Positions 7,994 through 17,533 are shown, numbered from the stretch's first letter. The stretch: DNA of 64,000 nt from Stackebrandtia endophytica (GCF_006716355.1 NZ_VFOW01000001.1:62001-126000), one strand, 5' to 3'. A program made the numbers and translations. Notes: a model not told the origin generated them from the sequence alone.

Positions 7994-8551
7994 CTACTGC
8001 CCCACCCGGCCGTCGACGCACTCGCGCAACAGGTCGGCGTGTCCACAGTGTCGGGCGTACTCCTCGATCCGGTGTACCCACAGCTCACGGATCGCGGTCG
8101 CGTCGTCTCCGGCCCGTGCCCCCAGATCCTCATAGCTCAACAGGACCGCATCGGTGGCGGCCTGCTCGGCTGCCAGATCGGCGAACGCGGTGGTCACCAT
8201 GGCTTGGTCCCCGACGGCGTCATCGAAGGCGGCATCTTTGGGGCCGTACAGTTTCGGCGCGGTTTCGGGGGTGATCCAGTTGCGCCAGTCGCGTTCGGCT
8301 TCGGCCAGATGCCGGACCAGTCCCAGCAGTGACATCGTCGACGGCGGTACCGACCGCCGCGCCAACTGTTCAGGCGTCAAACCGTCGCACTTCATGCGCA
8401 ACGTCAATCGATAATTGCCGGTGTAATCCTGCAGCGTCGCCAACTCGCCATCAGGGCTGGCCTCGTCGGTGTTGCGGGGGTCGTCGTCGGGGTCGACCCA
8501 CATGTCGGGGTACACATTGGCTTCGGTCCACCGCGAAGGCATATCGCTCAC
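7994..8551 (-). CDS. DinB-family/DUF664 protein
   Basis: A 185-residue four-helix DinB-like protein of the DUF664 type, with LTPEQLARRSVPPSTMSLLG, VRHLAEAERDWRNW and the final helix HRIEEYARHCGHADLLREC carrying metal-binding histidines. In actinobacteria such proteins are often mycothiol-dependent thiol transferases, though the substrate is unknown here. The start is GTG 8551 because TAGCGT lies 6 nt upstream, fitting a leaderless transcript. An internal ATG nine bases later is possible. Confidence 0.88.
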   Translation of the reverse strand: MSDMPSRWTEANVYPDMWVDPDDDPRNTDEASPDGELATLQDYTGNYRLTLRMKCDGLTPEQLARRSVPPSTMSLLGLVRHLAEAERDWRNWITPETAPKLYGPKDAAFDDAVGDQAMVTTAFADLAAEQAATDAVLLSYEDLGARAGDDATAIRELWVHRIEEYARHCGHADLLRECVDGRVGQ

Positions 8552-8590
8552 CAGGCCACGCTATCGAACGGTCACCACGATGACCATCGA

Positions 8591-10096
8591 TTATCGGTCG
8601 AGCGGTGGACCACCGGCCGTCTCGGCGTCGGCCGCTGCGGTCGCCCGGTGTTCGGCGGCGCCCACGACGTTGCGCACCATTCCGCCGAATACCACCGTGT
8701 GAAACGGTGCCACCGCTTTCCAGTAGGCGTGGCCGGCCAGGCCGTGCGGTTCGAAGAGTGCTCGTTGTCGATACGTGGATCCGCCGTCGGCGTCCGGTTC
8801 GACCGCCAGTTCCAGCCAGGCTCGACCCGGTACCCGCATCTCGGCGCGCAACCTCAGCATCCTGGGTCGTTCGAGATGCTCGACTCGCCACCAGTCCAAG
8901 GCTTCGCCGACGCGCAGTCGGCGGGCGTCTCGTCGTCCACGTCGTAGCCCGACTCCGCCGGTCAAGCGGTCTATCCAGCCTCGAACCGACCAGGCCAGCG
9001 GGAAGGAGTACCAGCCGTTTTCTCCGCCGATGGCCTCGATGACCTGCCACACCGTCTCCGCGGGTGCGTCGGTGTGGAGCTCCCGAACGTCGTGATACAG
9101 CGTTCCACCCGACCAGGCGGGGTCGGTCGGCATCGGGTCCGATGGCGCCCCGGGGGTTGAGGCATCGGACCATCGAGTGGGGACCTCGTCGTCACGGATA
9201 CGGGTCAGGGCCAACTCGATGGCACGGTCGTAATCGGTCAGGCCGCCATCCGGTCGCGGAATATGGTCGTCGATGTCGTGGTCCGTGCACACCACCTCGT
9301 GTATCAGTGATTCGATCAGTGGCACCGCGATGCTTCTCGGCACCGGGGTCACCAGGTTGACCCATTGCGCCGACAGCCACGGGGTGAGCAGCCGCACGGG
9401 AACGATGACGCGTCGCGGTAGCCGCGCGACGACTGCGTATCGACGCATCATGTCCATATAGGTGAGAATGTCGGGGCCGCCGATGTCGAAGCTCCGGTTG
9501 ACCTCGGCGGGCAGTTCGGGGGCGCGCGACAGGTAATGCAGAACATCGCGAATCGCAATGGGTTGGATCCGGTTCCGCACCCAACGCGGGGTCACCATCA
9601 CCGGCAGACGCTCGGTCAAGTACCGCAGCATCTCGAAACTGGCCGAACCTGAGCCGAGAATGACCGCCGCGCGAAGTTCCACTGTCGGTACGCCCGAGTC
9701 GAGCAGGATCCTACCGACCTGCGCACGGGATGCGAGGTGCCGCGACAGTCGACCGTGAGCGGGGGTGATGCCACCCAGATAGACCAATCGGGATATGTCG
9801 GCATCGCGTGCGGCCGTGGCGATGATCTCGGCGGCTTTGCGATCGGTGACGGCGAAGTCACGTCGGTTGAGGGAGTGGACCAGGTAGTAGACGACCTCCT
9901 GCCCCTTGAGTGCCGCCGCGACACTGTCGGCGTCGGTGGCGTCGGCCTTCACGATCTCGACTTGCTGTGCCCATGGGACATGCGCGAGTTTCTCGGGAGT
10001 TCGGGCGACTGCCCGCACCTGGTGTCCGGCGGCGATGAGCTCCGGTATCAGACGGCCACCGATGTATCCGGTCGCGCCGAACACGGTGCACCTCAT
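8591..10096 (-). CDS. NAD(P)-binding SDR-like protein with C-terminal DUF2867
   Basis: A 501-residue protein with two domains. An atypical short-chain dehydrogenase (about 1-310) begins with the Rossmann dinucleotide motif VFGATGYIGGRLIPEL and contains VYYLVHSL and VYLGGI. A DUF2867 domain (about 335-490) follows, with ETVWQVIEAIGGENGWYSF and YRQRALFEPHGLAGHAYW. This pairing is common in bacteria, and the enzyme's substrate is undefined. The start is placed at ATG 10096, where the Rossmann fold begins and a GGAG sequence lies upstream. A longer open frame to 11191 is the antisense shadow of the neighbouring kinase gene. It is divergent from that gene across 210 bp. Confidence 0.9.
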   Translation of the reverse strand: MRCTVFGATGYIGGRLIPELIAAGHQVRAVARTPEKLAHVPWAQQVEIVKADATDADSVAAALKGQEVVYYLVHSLNRRDFAVTDRKAAEIIATAARDADISRLVYLGGITPAHGRLSRHLASRAQVGRILLDSGVPTVELRAAVILGSGSASFEMLRYLTERLPVMVTPRWVRNRIQPIAIRDVLHYLSRAPELPAEVNRSFDIGGPDILTYMDMMRRYAVVARLPRRVIVPVRLLTPWLSAQWVNLVTPVPRSIAVPLIESLIHEVVCTDHDIDDHIPRPDGGLTDYDRAIELALTRIRDDEVPTRWSDASTPGAPSDPMPTDPAWSGGTLYHDVRELHTDAPAETVWQVIEAIGGENGWYSFPLAWSVRGWIDRLTGGVGLRRGRRDARRLRVGEALDWWRVEHLERPRMLRLRAEMRVPGRAWLELAVEPDADGGSTYRQRALFEPHGLAGHAYWKAVAPFHTVVFGGMVRNVVGAAEHRATAAADAETAGGPPLDR

Positions 10097-10306
10097 CGGC
10101 TTCTCCGCCCTTCGTCTCTGCCCTCGGTAATCCAGACCAGCCTGGCAGATACGGCCGTCGGGCGGTCCGAAAAGACCGTACCGGGCACGGTAACCGAGGG
10201 GACCGTGAACCTTCTTGGGGGCGGTGGTGCGCGTCAATCGCGCTGCCGGAAGCGGTCGCCGCAGCCGGCGACCGCGGTGTTCGCCGGCGTCGCGGCGCGG
10301 TGCAGG

Positions 10307-11236
10307 ATGGGAGTCGTGATCGAGGTGGCGCCCATCGTGCATGCGAGACTGGCCGAACTCGGCCAACGCGGTGCCGAATGGTTGGCCGAACTTCCCGATG
10401 TCGTCGCGGGTTTGGAACGTCGGTGGTCGATGACCGTCGACGAGGTGTTGCCGGGTGGCAGTACCGCTCTGGTGGCGCGTGTGCGCATCTCGGATGATCG
10501 AGATGGTGTGGTGAAGCTGGCGATTCCCGATTCCGGTGCGTCGGAGGAGGCACAGGTCCTCATGCGAGCGCACGGACGCGGGTATGTGAAGCTGCTCGAT
10601 CACGACCCGGACAGTGGCGCGCTGCTGTTGGAACCGCTCGGTCCCTCGTTGGATTGCCTGGGATCGTCGCCCGAGTTCCAGATTGAGCGGTTGTGCGCGA
10701 CTCTGCGTCAGGCGTGGAGGGTTCCGCCCGAGACGACACCTTCCGCGGTCGACCTGAAGGCGACGGCGTTGGCGGAGTACGTCGAGCAGATGTGGGAGCG
10801 CCTCGAACAACCGTGTTCGGAACGCGTCGTGGCGCAGGCCCTGGGGTGTGCTCGACGACGTGTCGCTGACCATGTCCCCGCCCGGTGCGTGCTTGTTCAC
10901 GGGGACCCGCATTCCGCCAATGCCCTGCAGGTCCCCGTGTCCAGAGCCGGTGGCGAATCGGGTTTCGTGTTCGTCGACCCCGACGGGTTCGTCGCCGATC
11001 CCACCTATGACCTGGGTGTGGTTCTTCGTGACTGGTGTGAGGAGTTGACGAACGGCAGGCCGGTCGCACTCGCCGAAGACTATTGTGGGCGTCTGGCCGA
11101 CCAGACCGGACTCGATGAGACCGCCATATGGGAATGGGGTTTTCTGGAGCGGGTCTCGACGGGGCTTTGCCTGCTCCAATATGGAGCCCACGGCGACGGT
11201 CGGGCGTTCCTCGACACCGCCGAAATGCTGGCGTGA
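10307..11236 (+). CDS. APH(6)-like aminoglycoside/hydroxyurea phosphotransferase
   Basis: A 309-residue kinase of the APH_6_hur family (PF04655), which includes streptomycin 6-kinases. The N-lobe carries LPGGSTALVARVR and GVVKLAIPDS, the catalytic loop is LVHGDPHSANAL (about 197-208), and the metal site is VDPDGFVADPTYDLG. It would phosphorylate a sugar-like or hydroxyurea-type drug with ATP in the cytoplasm, but substrate and actual resistance are inferred. The start is ATG 10307 (MGVVIEV); the ribosome-binding site is weak and a GTG nine bases later is possible. It is convergent with the PucR regulator, with a hairpin between them. Confidence 0.85.
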   Translation: MGVVIEVAPIVHARLAELGQRGAEWLAELPDVVAGLERRWSMTVDEVLPGGSTALVARVRISDDRDGVVKLAIPDSGASEEAQVLMRAHGRGYVKLLDHDPDSGALLLEPLGPSLDCLGSSPEFQIERLCATLRQAWRVPPETTPSAVDLKATALAEYVEQMWERLEQPCSERVVAQALGCARRRVADHVPARCVLVHGDPHSANALQVPVSRAGGESGFVFVDPDGFVADPTYDLGVVLRDWCEELTNGRPVALAEDYCGRLADQTGLDETAIWEWGFLERVSTGLCLLQYGAHGDGRAFLDTAEMLA

Positions 11237-11237
11237 A

Positions 11238-11272
11238 ACGTGACCGACGGGTGGTGAACCCGGCGGTCACGT
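11238..11272. terminator. Hairpin between convergent kinase and PucR genes
   Basis: ACGTGACCG (11238-11246) pairs with CGGTCACGT (11264-11272), and an inner GGGT/ACCC pair extends the stem. It begins two bases after the kinase stop and overlaps the last codons of the regulator on the other strand, so it probably terminates at least the kinase transcript. Confidence 0.6.
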
Positions 11273-12301
11273 GGTCAGCAGTCGCCAGGTGATCAGAGCC
11301 AGTCGGACTCGGGTCGAACCGGTCGGGTCGGTGACGTCGAAGCCGACTGTTCTGCTGATCTGTTCCAGGCGACGCGCGACGCTGCTGTGATGCATGTGGA
11401 GTACGTCTGCGGCACGACGTAGCGAGCCGGTGTCACTGTAGATGCTCAACGTCTCCAGATCGTCGGGGTCGCTCGCCAACCGGCTGATCGCCGCCACGTC
11501 CGCATTGTCTCGCGCCACCTGCGGCGGAACCTCCGCCAGCATCGCCAAGGCACCCAGTTCGCGGTACTCGATCACCGGGTCGCGGTCGGTGGCGAACCGC
11601 AACGCGGTGCGCGCCTGACGCCAGGCTTCGCCGGGGGCCTCGGCCGATCCGATACCGGCCCGAACACCGGTGGGGAACCTAGTGATGTCAACAGTGGTGG
11701 CCAGGATGGCTCCAGCGTCGGTCAGTGACGCGGCCTTGACCAGCCGGTCCGGGCAGATCCGGGCGCCGATCAGATTCAGCTGATGTCCCGGTTCCACCGC
11801 CACGACCCGGACCGGTGGAAGGGCGGCGAATCCCAACAGACGAAGTGCTCGTGCCCGGGAGGCGTCATCGGCGTCGCCGCTGATGACCAGTTCGACCAGT
11901 GCGGGGTCGGCCATGGTGGTGCGGGCCGGGCCGTACCGTTCCACCGCCGACGCCACCGCGATCGCCAATCGGTCCAACACCAGGTCGTCCAGGGGGATGG
12001 GGATGCCGGGTCGCTCCAACCAGACCGTGCCGATGTCCTCGTCGTCGAGGGTGACGATCTCACTGCACGAGACCTGTTGGGATGGGGTGACTGCGGGTGT
12101 CCCGTCGGGGGCCATCCGAATCACCTGACCGGTGCCGTGCAATCGCATTCCCACCACGCATTCGGCCAACCCCGCCGATGACCGCACCAGGCCCGGCAGA
12201 TCGACTCGCCGCCGCATCAACGTGTCGTAGAACATCACGACCCGGATCGCACCCTCCACGTGGGAGTCCAATTGCGATAGACGTTCGGCGAGTACTTCCA
12301 T
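11267..12301 (-). CDS. PucR/CdaR-family transcriptional regulator
   Basis: A 344-residue regulator. The C-terminal helix-turn-helix typical of PucR proteins is visible (LETLSIYSDTGSLRRAADVLHMHHSSVARRLEQI), preceded by a GGDEF-like/CdaR central region (GVRAGIGSAEAPGEAWRQAR). The N-terminal half may sense a ligand. The start at ATG 12301 has TACCCT 6 nt upstream, implying leaderless translation. A longer open frame upstream is antisense to the esterase gene and is rejected. The target is unknown; the divergent esterase-ABC operon, 96 bp away, is an obvious candidate. Confidence 0.88.
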   Translation of the reverse strand: MEVLAERLSQLDSHVEGAIRVVMFYDTLMRRRVDLPGLVRSSAGLAECVVGMRLHGTGQVIRMAPDGTPAVTPSQQVSCSEIVTLDDEDIGTVWLERPGIPIPLDDLVLDRLAIAVASAVERYGPARTTMADPALVELVISGDADDASRARALRLLGFAALPPVRVVAVEPGHQLNLIGARICPDRLVKAASLTDAGAILATTVDITRFPTGVRAGIGSAEAPGEAWRQARTALRFATDRDPVIEYRELGALAMLAEVPPQVARDNADVAAISRLASDPDDLETLSIYSDTGSLRRAADVLHMHHSSVARRLEQISRTVGFDVTDPTGSTRVRLALITWRLLTT

Positions 12302-12397
12302 ACTCGAAGGGTACGCGCGACGACCGTCGCACCAGAACGGGAAATCCGCGACGGGCGTCGGGTGCTTCGGCGCCGTCGGCTGCGCACAATTGCCGAC

Positions 12398-13294
12398 ATG
12401 GACCCCGAATTGGAAGCGTTCATTCCGTTGTTCCCCAAGTCCGATCACTCCGATCCGGTCGCCGCGCGAAAGGACTTCGCGGCGTTGGCGGTGTCGATTC
12501 CGGCTCCCGACACCTCCGATATGGAGATCGAGGACCGCACCGTGCCCGGTGACCCCGACATCCGGGTACGGATCTATCGCCCCCGGGGCGCCCACGGCGC
12601 CATCGTCTGGATGCACGGCGGCGGATGGGTCATGGGAAACCTCGACACCGAGCACCCGTGGGCGGCACGCCTGGCGGCGGGCTCCGGAGCCGTGGTGATC
12701 TCAGTGGACTATCGACTTGCCCCCGAGAATCCGGCCCCGGCTGCTCTCGACGACGTCTACACCGTCGTGACCTGGGCCTCCGACAACGCCGCCGACCTGG
12801 GCATCGACCCCACCAGGATCGCCGTCGGCGGACACAGCGCCGGTGGTGGACTGGCAGCGGGAGCCGCCTTGCGGGCGCGAGACGAACACGGCCCGTCGAT
12901 CTGTTTCCAGCTGTTGAGCCAACCGGGGCTCGACGACCGGTTGGAGACCTGGTCGGCGCGACACCTCACCGACGCGCCTTGGATGAACCGCGCCAAAGCG
13001 CAACAACTGTGGAGCTATTACCTGGGATCGGGCAACGCCACCGCCTACATCGCCCCGGGCCGCGCCGACGACTTGACCGGACTGCCACCGGCCTACATCG
13101 CCTCGGCTGAATTGTGCCCGGCCCGCGACGAGGACATCGAGTACGCGTTGCGGCTGCTGCGGGCCGGAGTCTCTGTTGAACTGCACCAGTGGGCCGGCAC
13201 CTTCCACGGTTCCCACGCGATCCTGTCGGCGGACATATCGCAACGGCAGATCGCCGAGATGTGCGCCGCGCTGCGTCGTGCGGTGACCCGGTGA
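12398..13294 (+). CDS. Alpha/beta hydrolase (hormone-sensitive-lipase family esterase)
   Basis: A 298-residue esterase. The oxyanion-hole motif VWMHGGGWVMGN (about 78-89) and nucleophile elbow GGHSAGGGLAAG are intact, with a catalytic His in WAGTFHGSH and an acidic residue near CPARDED. It hydrolyses an ester, amide or lactone in the cytoplasm. It heads a three-gene operon: its stop overlaps the next GTG as GTGA. Since the partners resemble siderophore importers of the Irt/Ybt type, release of iron from an ester-bearing siderophore is a reasonable but unproved idea. CACAAT seven bases before the ATG fits a leaderless start. Confidence 0.9.
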   Translation: MDPELEAFIPLFPKSDHSDPVAARKDFAALAVSIPAPDTSDMEIEDRTVPGDPDIRVRIYRPRGAHGAIVWMHGGGWVMGNLDTEHPWAARLAAGSGAVVISVDYRLAPENPAPAALDDVYTVVTWASDNAADLGIDPTRIAVGGHSAGGGLAAGAALRARDEHGPSICFQLLSQPGLDDRLETWSARHLTDAPWMNRAKAQQLWSYYLGSGNATAYIAPGRADDLTGLPPAYIASAELCPARDEDIEYALRLLRAGVSVELHQWAGTFHGSHAILSADISQRQIAEMCAALRRAVTR

Positions 13295-15036
13295 GTCGCG
13301 TCGCCCATCACCGTCTGCTGCGACCGTACGCGGCCCGGTTCACCACGGTCGTCATCCTCCAAGTCATCGGATCGGTCGCGGGCCTGGCGCCGCTGTTGGC
13401 GGTCGTCGAACTGGGCCGCCTGCTGCTGACACCGGGCCCGCTCGACGCCGACCGGGCATGGACGGCGGTCATCGTGGGCGCGGCCGGTTTGTTCGTCCGA
13501 CTGGTGTTCACCGCCGCAGCCGCCGGGGTGGGGCACCTTCTCGACGATCACGTACAGCTGGCGTTTCGACGGCGACTGGCCGAACACCTGGGACGTGTCC
13601 CCCTCGGATGGCTTCACAGCCGCCGCACCGGCGAACTGGCCAAGATCGTAGGTGAGGACGTCGGTACGGTGCACCCGTTCATCGCTCACACCCCCGGCGA
13701 ACTCACCTCCGCGTTCGTGGTGCCGGTGGTGTCGTTGATCTACCTGATCGCCGTGGATTGGCGGCTCGCGCTGATCACGTTGATCCCGGTCGGGTTGGCG
13801 GTGGCGTTGGTGCCGTTGATGATGACGCCGTCCCTGACACGTCAGGAGAAGCGACTCGACCAGGCCATGGGGCAGATCTCCAACACTGTCGTCGAGTTCG
13901 TCCGAGGTATCGCCGTGGTCAAGACCTTCGGTGGATCTCAGCGAGCGCACCGCCGGTTCCTGACCGCCGTTGACGAGTTCGTCGACACGTTCAACCGGTG
14001 GGTTCGCTCCGTGTCACCGATCGCGGCGGGAATGCAGTTGGCGTTGTCACCGCCGTTCGTCCTGCTGACCATCCTCATCGGAGGGACGTGGTTGGTCACC
14101 GCCGGCGGCATGACCGCCGTCGACGTCCTACCGTTCCTACTGCTGGGACTGGGATTGACGGCACCGGTGGCGGCGTTGGGGCACGGGTTCGACGATATCC
14201 AGGCCGCCACTCGCGCCGTCGGCCGCATCCGGGACGTCCTGAGCCAACCGGTCGTCGATGAACCCGTCGACGCGATCGCCCCGCACGGTCACCGCATCGA
14301 ATTCCACGGAGTCCGGTTCTCCCACACCAGTGACCGCGACGTCCTGCACGGAGTCGACCTGACCCTGGAACCGGGAACCGTCACCGCATTGGTGGGACCG
14401 TCCGGCAGCGGAAAGTCCACATTGGTGCAACTGTTGCCTAGGTTCTTCGACCCGACTGACGGCCGCATCACACTGGGCGGTGTCGACCTGCGCGACCTGG
14501 GAAGCCACCACCTGTACCGGCACGTCGCCTTCGTGTTCCAAGACGTCCAACTACTGCGCGCCTCCGTCGGTGACAACATCGCGTTGGCCGTCCCCGACGC
14601 GACTCCGCAACGCATCGTGGAAGCCGCCACAGCCGCCGGAATCCACGACCGGATCGAACGACTCCCCCGTGGTTACCGCACCATCCTCGGCGAGGAGGCC
14701 GTCCTATCCGGTGGGGAGGCCCAACGCCTCGCCCTGGCACGGGCACTGTTGGCCGACACCCCGGTCCTCGTCCTGGACGAGGCGACCGCGTTTGCCGACC
14801 CGGCAACCGAACGCGCCATCCGTGCCACCCTGACCGACCGGGGTGCCGACCGTACCGTCCTGGTCATCGCACACCGGTGGGAAACCATCACCGAAGCCGA
14901 CACCGTGGTCATGTTGGACGACGGCACCATCGTCGAACAGGGACGTCACGAGGATCTACTGGCCAACAACGGCGCCTACGCCCGACTGTGGCGAACCCAC
15001 CGGGCCGCCGACATCGACCGTCAGGAGCCCCGATGA
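13291..15036 (+). CDS. ABC half-transporter (permease-ATPase), IrtA/YbtP-like
   Basis: A 581-residue fusion of a six-helix type IV transmembrane domain (about 1-310) and an ATPase. The Walker A is GPSGSGKST, the signature LSGGEAQRLALARALL, Walker B VLVLDEATAFAD and the H-loop IAHRW. The DEATAFAD form is characteristic of YbtP/IrtA proteins, which pair with a second half-transporter to import metal-siderophores despite an exporter-like fold. The SIP reductase domain present in mycobacterial IrtA is absent. The GTG start overlaps the esterase stop, and the product should dimerise with the following gene product. An ordinary drug exporter is the alternative. Confidence 0.88.
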   Translation: MSRVAHHRLLRPYAARFTTVVILQVIGSVAGLAPLLAVVELGRLLLTPGPLDADRAWTAVIVGAAGLFVRLVFTAAAAGVGHLLDDHVQLAFRRRLAEHLGRVPLGWLHSRRTGELAKIVGEDVGTVHPFIAHTPGELTSAFVVPVVSLIYLIAVDWRLALITLIPVGLAVALVPLMMTPSLTRQEKRLDQAMGQISNTVVEFVRGIAVVKTFGGSQRAHRRFLTAVDEFVDTFNRWVRSVSPIAAGMQLALSPPFVLLTILIGGTWLVTAGGMTAVDVLPFLLLGLGLTAPVAALGHGFDDIQAATRAVGRIRDVLSQPVVDEPVDAIAPHGHRIEFHGVRFSHTSDRDVLHGVDLTLEPGTVTALVGPSGSGKSTLVQLLPRFFDPTDGRITLGGVDLRDLGSHHLYRHVAFVFQDVQLLRASVGDNIALAVPDATPQRIVEAATAAGIHDRIERLPRGYRTILGEEAVLSGGEAQRLALARALLADTPVLVLDEATAFADPATERAIRATLTDRGADRTVLVIAHRWETITEADTVVMLDDGTIVEQGRHEDLLANNGAYARLWRTHRAADIDRQEPR

Positions 15037-16733
15037 TTCGACTACTACTGAGACTGGTCGGCAACCACCATGCCCGGCCGGTACGCCGCACCATGATCCT
15101 GATGACGGCCACCGCGGTCGCCGAGGGCCTGCTGTACGCGTTCCTCGCACCGATCCTCGGGGCCCTGTTCAGCGACGACCCTGATCAGGTGTGGCCGTGG
15201 CTGACCGGGTTCGCGGCCGCGTTCCTGGGCTACGCGATCCTGCGGTACCTCAGCGACCTGTCGGGGTTTCGCGTCGGGACGACTCTCCTTCACGGTGTCT
15301 ATCACCGGTTGGGCGATCATCTGGCGCGACTTCCGCTGGGTTGGTACAGCACGGCTCGCATCGGCGACATCTCGACGGTGGCCGGTCGAGGTGTCCTGGA
15401 CGCGATGGGCGTGACCGCGCACCTGTTGGCGCCGTTCGTGTCGGCGGTCATGACCCCGTTGGTGATCGTTGCGGTCATGGTCGTGGTGAATTGGCAACTG
15501 GGGTTGGCGGCGTTGGTGGCCGTACCCGTCGTCGTGGCGGTTCACCGGTGGAGCGGCCGTTCGACATCCGTCGCCGACACCGAACGCGACAACCGGGAAC
15601 GCGACGCCACCGATCGGGTCATCGAGTACCTGACCGCGCAACCGCTACTGCGCACCGGGAACCGCTCCGGTGAACGTTTCGGATTGCTCGACGATGCTTT
15701 GCACCGGCTGCGGCAGGCATCCCGACGGACCACGCTGTCGGTTCTGCCGGGCATGGTGGGGTTGACGGTCGTCGTGCAGGCCGGATTCACCGCTGTGCTG
15801 ACCCTTGGGGCGTTTCTGGCAATGGGAGGCGGGGTCGGTGCCGCCGAGGTCGTGGCGGTTCTGATCCTGGCGGCGCGCGCCGCCGACCCGCTGTTGTCCC
15901 TGGCCGACATCGCCGGCAGCATGCGCCGAGCACGCGGACAGCTGACCAAATTGGACGAACTATTGCGTACACCGGTGCTGCCCGAGGCCGACCACCCGCA
16001 ACGTCCCGCCGGCACCGATGTCAGCTTCGACGCCGTTGGATTCGACCACGATGGTCGGTCGGTCCTCTCCGACGTCACCCTATCGATCCCGGCCGGTCAC
16101 CGGGTGGCGATCGTGGGGCCGTCCGGCGCCGGTAAGAGCACGCTGCTGCGACTACTGGCCCGATTCCACGACGTCGGCACCGGCGCGGTCCGTGTCGGCG
16201 GGGTGGACGTTCGCGACGTCGATACGGCCGTGTTGATGTCGAAGATCGCGATCGTGTTCCAGGACGTCTACCTGTTCGACGGCACCATCGAGGACAACGT
16301 CCGGTTGGGACGCCCCGACGCCGACGACGCCCAGGTGCGCGCCGCCGCGACCGCAGCCGGGCTCGACGAGGTCGTCGACCGGTTGCCCGACGGGTGGGCC
16401 GGTCACGTCGGTGAAGGCGGTGGTCTCCTGTCGGGCGGGGAACGGCAACGGGTGTCGATCGCTCGGGCGTTGTTGAAGGACGCTCCGATCGTGCTGCTGG
16501 ACGAGGTCACCTCGGCGTTGGATCCGGTCAACGAGGCGGCAGTCCATGCTGGAATCAACCGCCTCGCCGCGGGCCGAACCGTCATCATGGTGGCGCATCG
16601 GTTGTCCACTGTGCGGCACGCCGACCGGATCTTCTTCCTCGACGACGGGCGCATCGTCGAGGAGGGCACGCACGAGGAGCTGTTGGCCCACGATGGCCGC
16701 TACGCCGAGTTCTGGGAACTGGCAACGGTCTAG
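15033..16733 (+). CDS. ABC half-transporter (permease-ATPase), IrtB/YbtQ-like
   Basis: A 566-residue partner half-transporter. The ATPase has Walker A GPSGAGKSTLL, a Q-loop in IVFQDVYLFDGTIEDNV, signature GGGLLSGGERQRVSIARALL and Walker B IVLLDEVTSALD, plus the H-loop MVAHRLSTV, all intact. The ATG overlaps the preceding stop as ATGA and has AGGAG upstream, so the two halves are made together and probably form a heterodimer in the cytoplasmic membrane. Siderophore transport is inferred from Irt/Ybt-like features of the pair, and no iron box was recognised. Confidence 0.88.
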   Translation: MIRLLLRLVGNHHARPVRRTMILMTATAVAEGLLYAFLAPILGALFSDDPDQVWPWLTGFAAAFLGYAILRYLSDLSGFRVGTTLLHGVYHRLGDHLARLPLGWYSTARIGDISTVAGRGVLDAMGVTAHLLAPFVSAVMTPLVIVAVMVVVNWQLGLAALVAVPVVVAVHRWSGRSTSVADTERDNRERDATDRVIEYLTAQPLLRTGNRSGERFGLLDDALHRLRQASRRTTLSVLPGMVGLTVVVQAGFTAVLTLGAFLAMGGGVGAAEVVAVLILAARAADPLLSLADIAGSMRRARGQLTKLDELLRTPVLPEADHPQRPAGTDVSFDAVGFDHDGRSVLSDVTLSIPAGHRVAIVGPSGAGKSTLLRLLARFHDVGTGAVRVGGVDVRDVDTAVLMSKIAIVFQDVYLFDGTIEDNVRLGRPDADDAQVRAAATAAGLDEVVDRLPDGWAGHVGEGGGLLSGGERQRVSIARALLKDAPIVLLDEVTSALDPVNEAAVHAGINRLAAGRTVIMVAHRLSTVRHADRIFFLDDGRIVEEGTHEELLAHDGRYAEFWELATV

Positions 16734-16826
16734 AAGAACGACCTCGGTGGTGTCGTTGGTGCCGAAGCCACGTCAACCATCGGTTTCCGCACCACCGACG
16801 CCGAGTTGATTCGTTGTACATGATGT

Positions 16827-16863
16827 CGTCCCGGCCGTGGTCGCAGTGGCCACGGCCGGGACG
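16827..16863. terminator. Bidirectional terminator hairpin
   Basis: CGTCCCGGCCGTGG (16827-16840) is perfectly complementary to 16850-16863 with a nine-base loop. It lies midway between the convergent ABC operon and the carboxymuconolactone decarboxylase gene. Confidence 0.75.
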
Positions 16864-16867
16864 AGGA

Positions 16868-17347
16868 CTACTTCGCGGTGAACATGCCGTGGGAGTATGA
16901 CCCGCCGAGCTGCCGCGAAATGACACCGAGCCGGTTGGCGGCGTTGATCATCGCCACCAAATAGATGAGCGCTGCGATCTGATCGTCGTCGTAGTGCTCG
17001 CGCACCTGCGCCCAGGTCGCGTCCGACACTCCAGTGTGGGCGTCGGCGATTCGAGTGCCCTCCTCGGTGAGCGCCAGCGCGGCCCGCTCGGCGTCGGTGT
17101 ACACGGTGGATTCACGCCAGGCGGCTACCAGATTGATTCGTACCGGGGACTCGCCGGCGGCGGCCAGCTCCTCAGTGTGGACGTTGGTGCACCAGGCACA
17201 ACCATTGATCTGGCTGGCGCGCAGTTCCATCAGTTCCAGCGTCGTCGCCGGCAGCCCGGACTCCTTGAGCGTCAGGCTGGTCGCGAAGAAGCGCTTGCCG
17301 ATCTTGGCGCCGAGGGGGTTGGCCATCAGGTCGAAACGAGCTTCCAT
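16868..17347 (-). CDS. Carboxymuconolactone decarboxylase/AhpD-family protein, likely ECF41 target
   Basis: A 159-residue all-helical CMD-domain protein. The redox pair and proton-relay block is CAWCTNVHTEE, as in AhpD-like peroxidases, followed by YTDAERAALALTE. ECF41 sigma factors are typically encoded next to carboxymuconolactone decarboxylase, oxidoreductase or epimerase genes that they transcribe, and an ECF41 gene lies divergently 186 bp away. A promoter matching the ECF41 pattern is present in front of this gene. The ATG follows AGGAGG. The likely role is hydroperoxide or reactive-species detoxification. Confidence 0.92.
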   Translation of the reverse strand: MEARFDLMANPLGAKIGKRFFATSLTLKESGLPATTLELMELRASQINGCAWCTNVHTEELAAAGESPVRINLVAAWRESTVYTDAERAALALTEEGTRIADAHTGVSDATWAQVREHYDDDQIAALIYLVAMINAANRLGVISRQLGGSYSHGMFTAK

Positions 17348-17405
17348 ATCTGAGTCCTCCTGGTGTGTGCCGCGGTTCGGGTCGCGGCGGCGGTTACCAA
17401 CATGA

Positions 17406-17432
17406 GATGCCGGTTTCCGGTCCCCCGTGACA
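17406..17432 (-). promoter_or_regulatory. ECF41-type promoter of the CMD gene
   Basis: Read on the minus strand, TGTCACG (17432-17426) is followed after exactly 16 bases by CATC (17409-17406). This closely matches the reported ECF41 consensus TGTCACA-16-CGTC, with one mismatch in each box. It points towards the carboxymuconolactone decarboxylase gene and lies beside the ECF41 gene. Confidence 0.65.
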
Positions 17433-17533
17433 CCTCGGATCCGTGATCAGGCGCACAGGGTTTGGGCGTTACAAAACCGCGATCGGCGGCATCCCATGGA
17501 GAGACTCGAACCATCCACCGGAAAGGACTCGCC

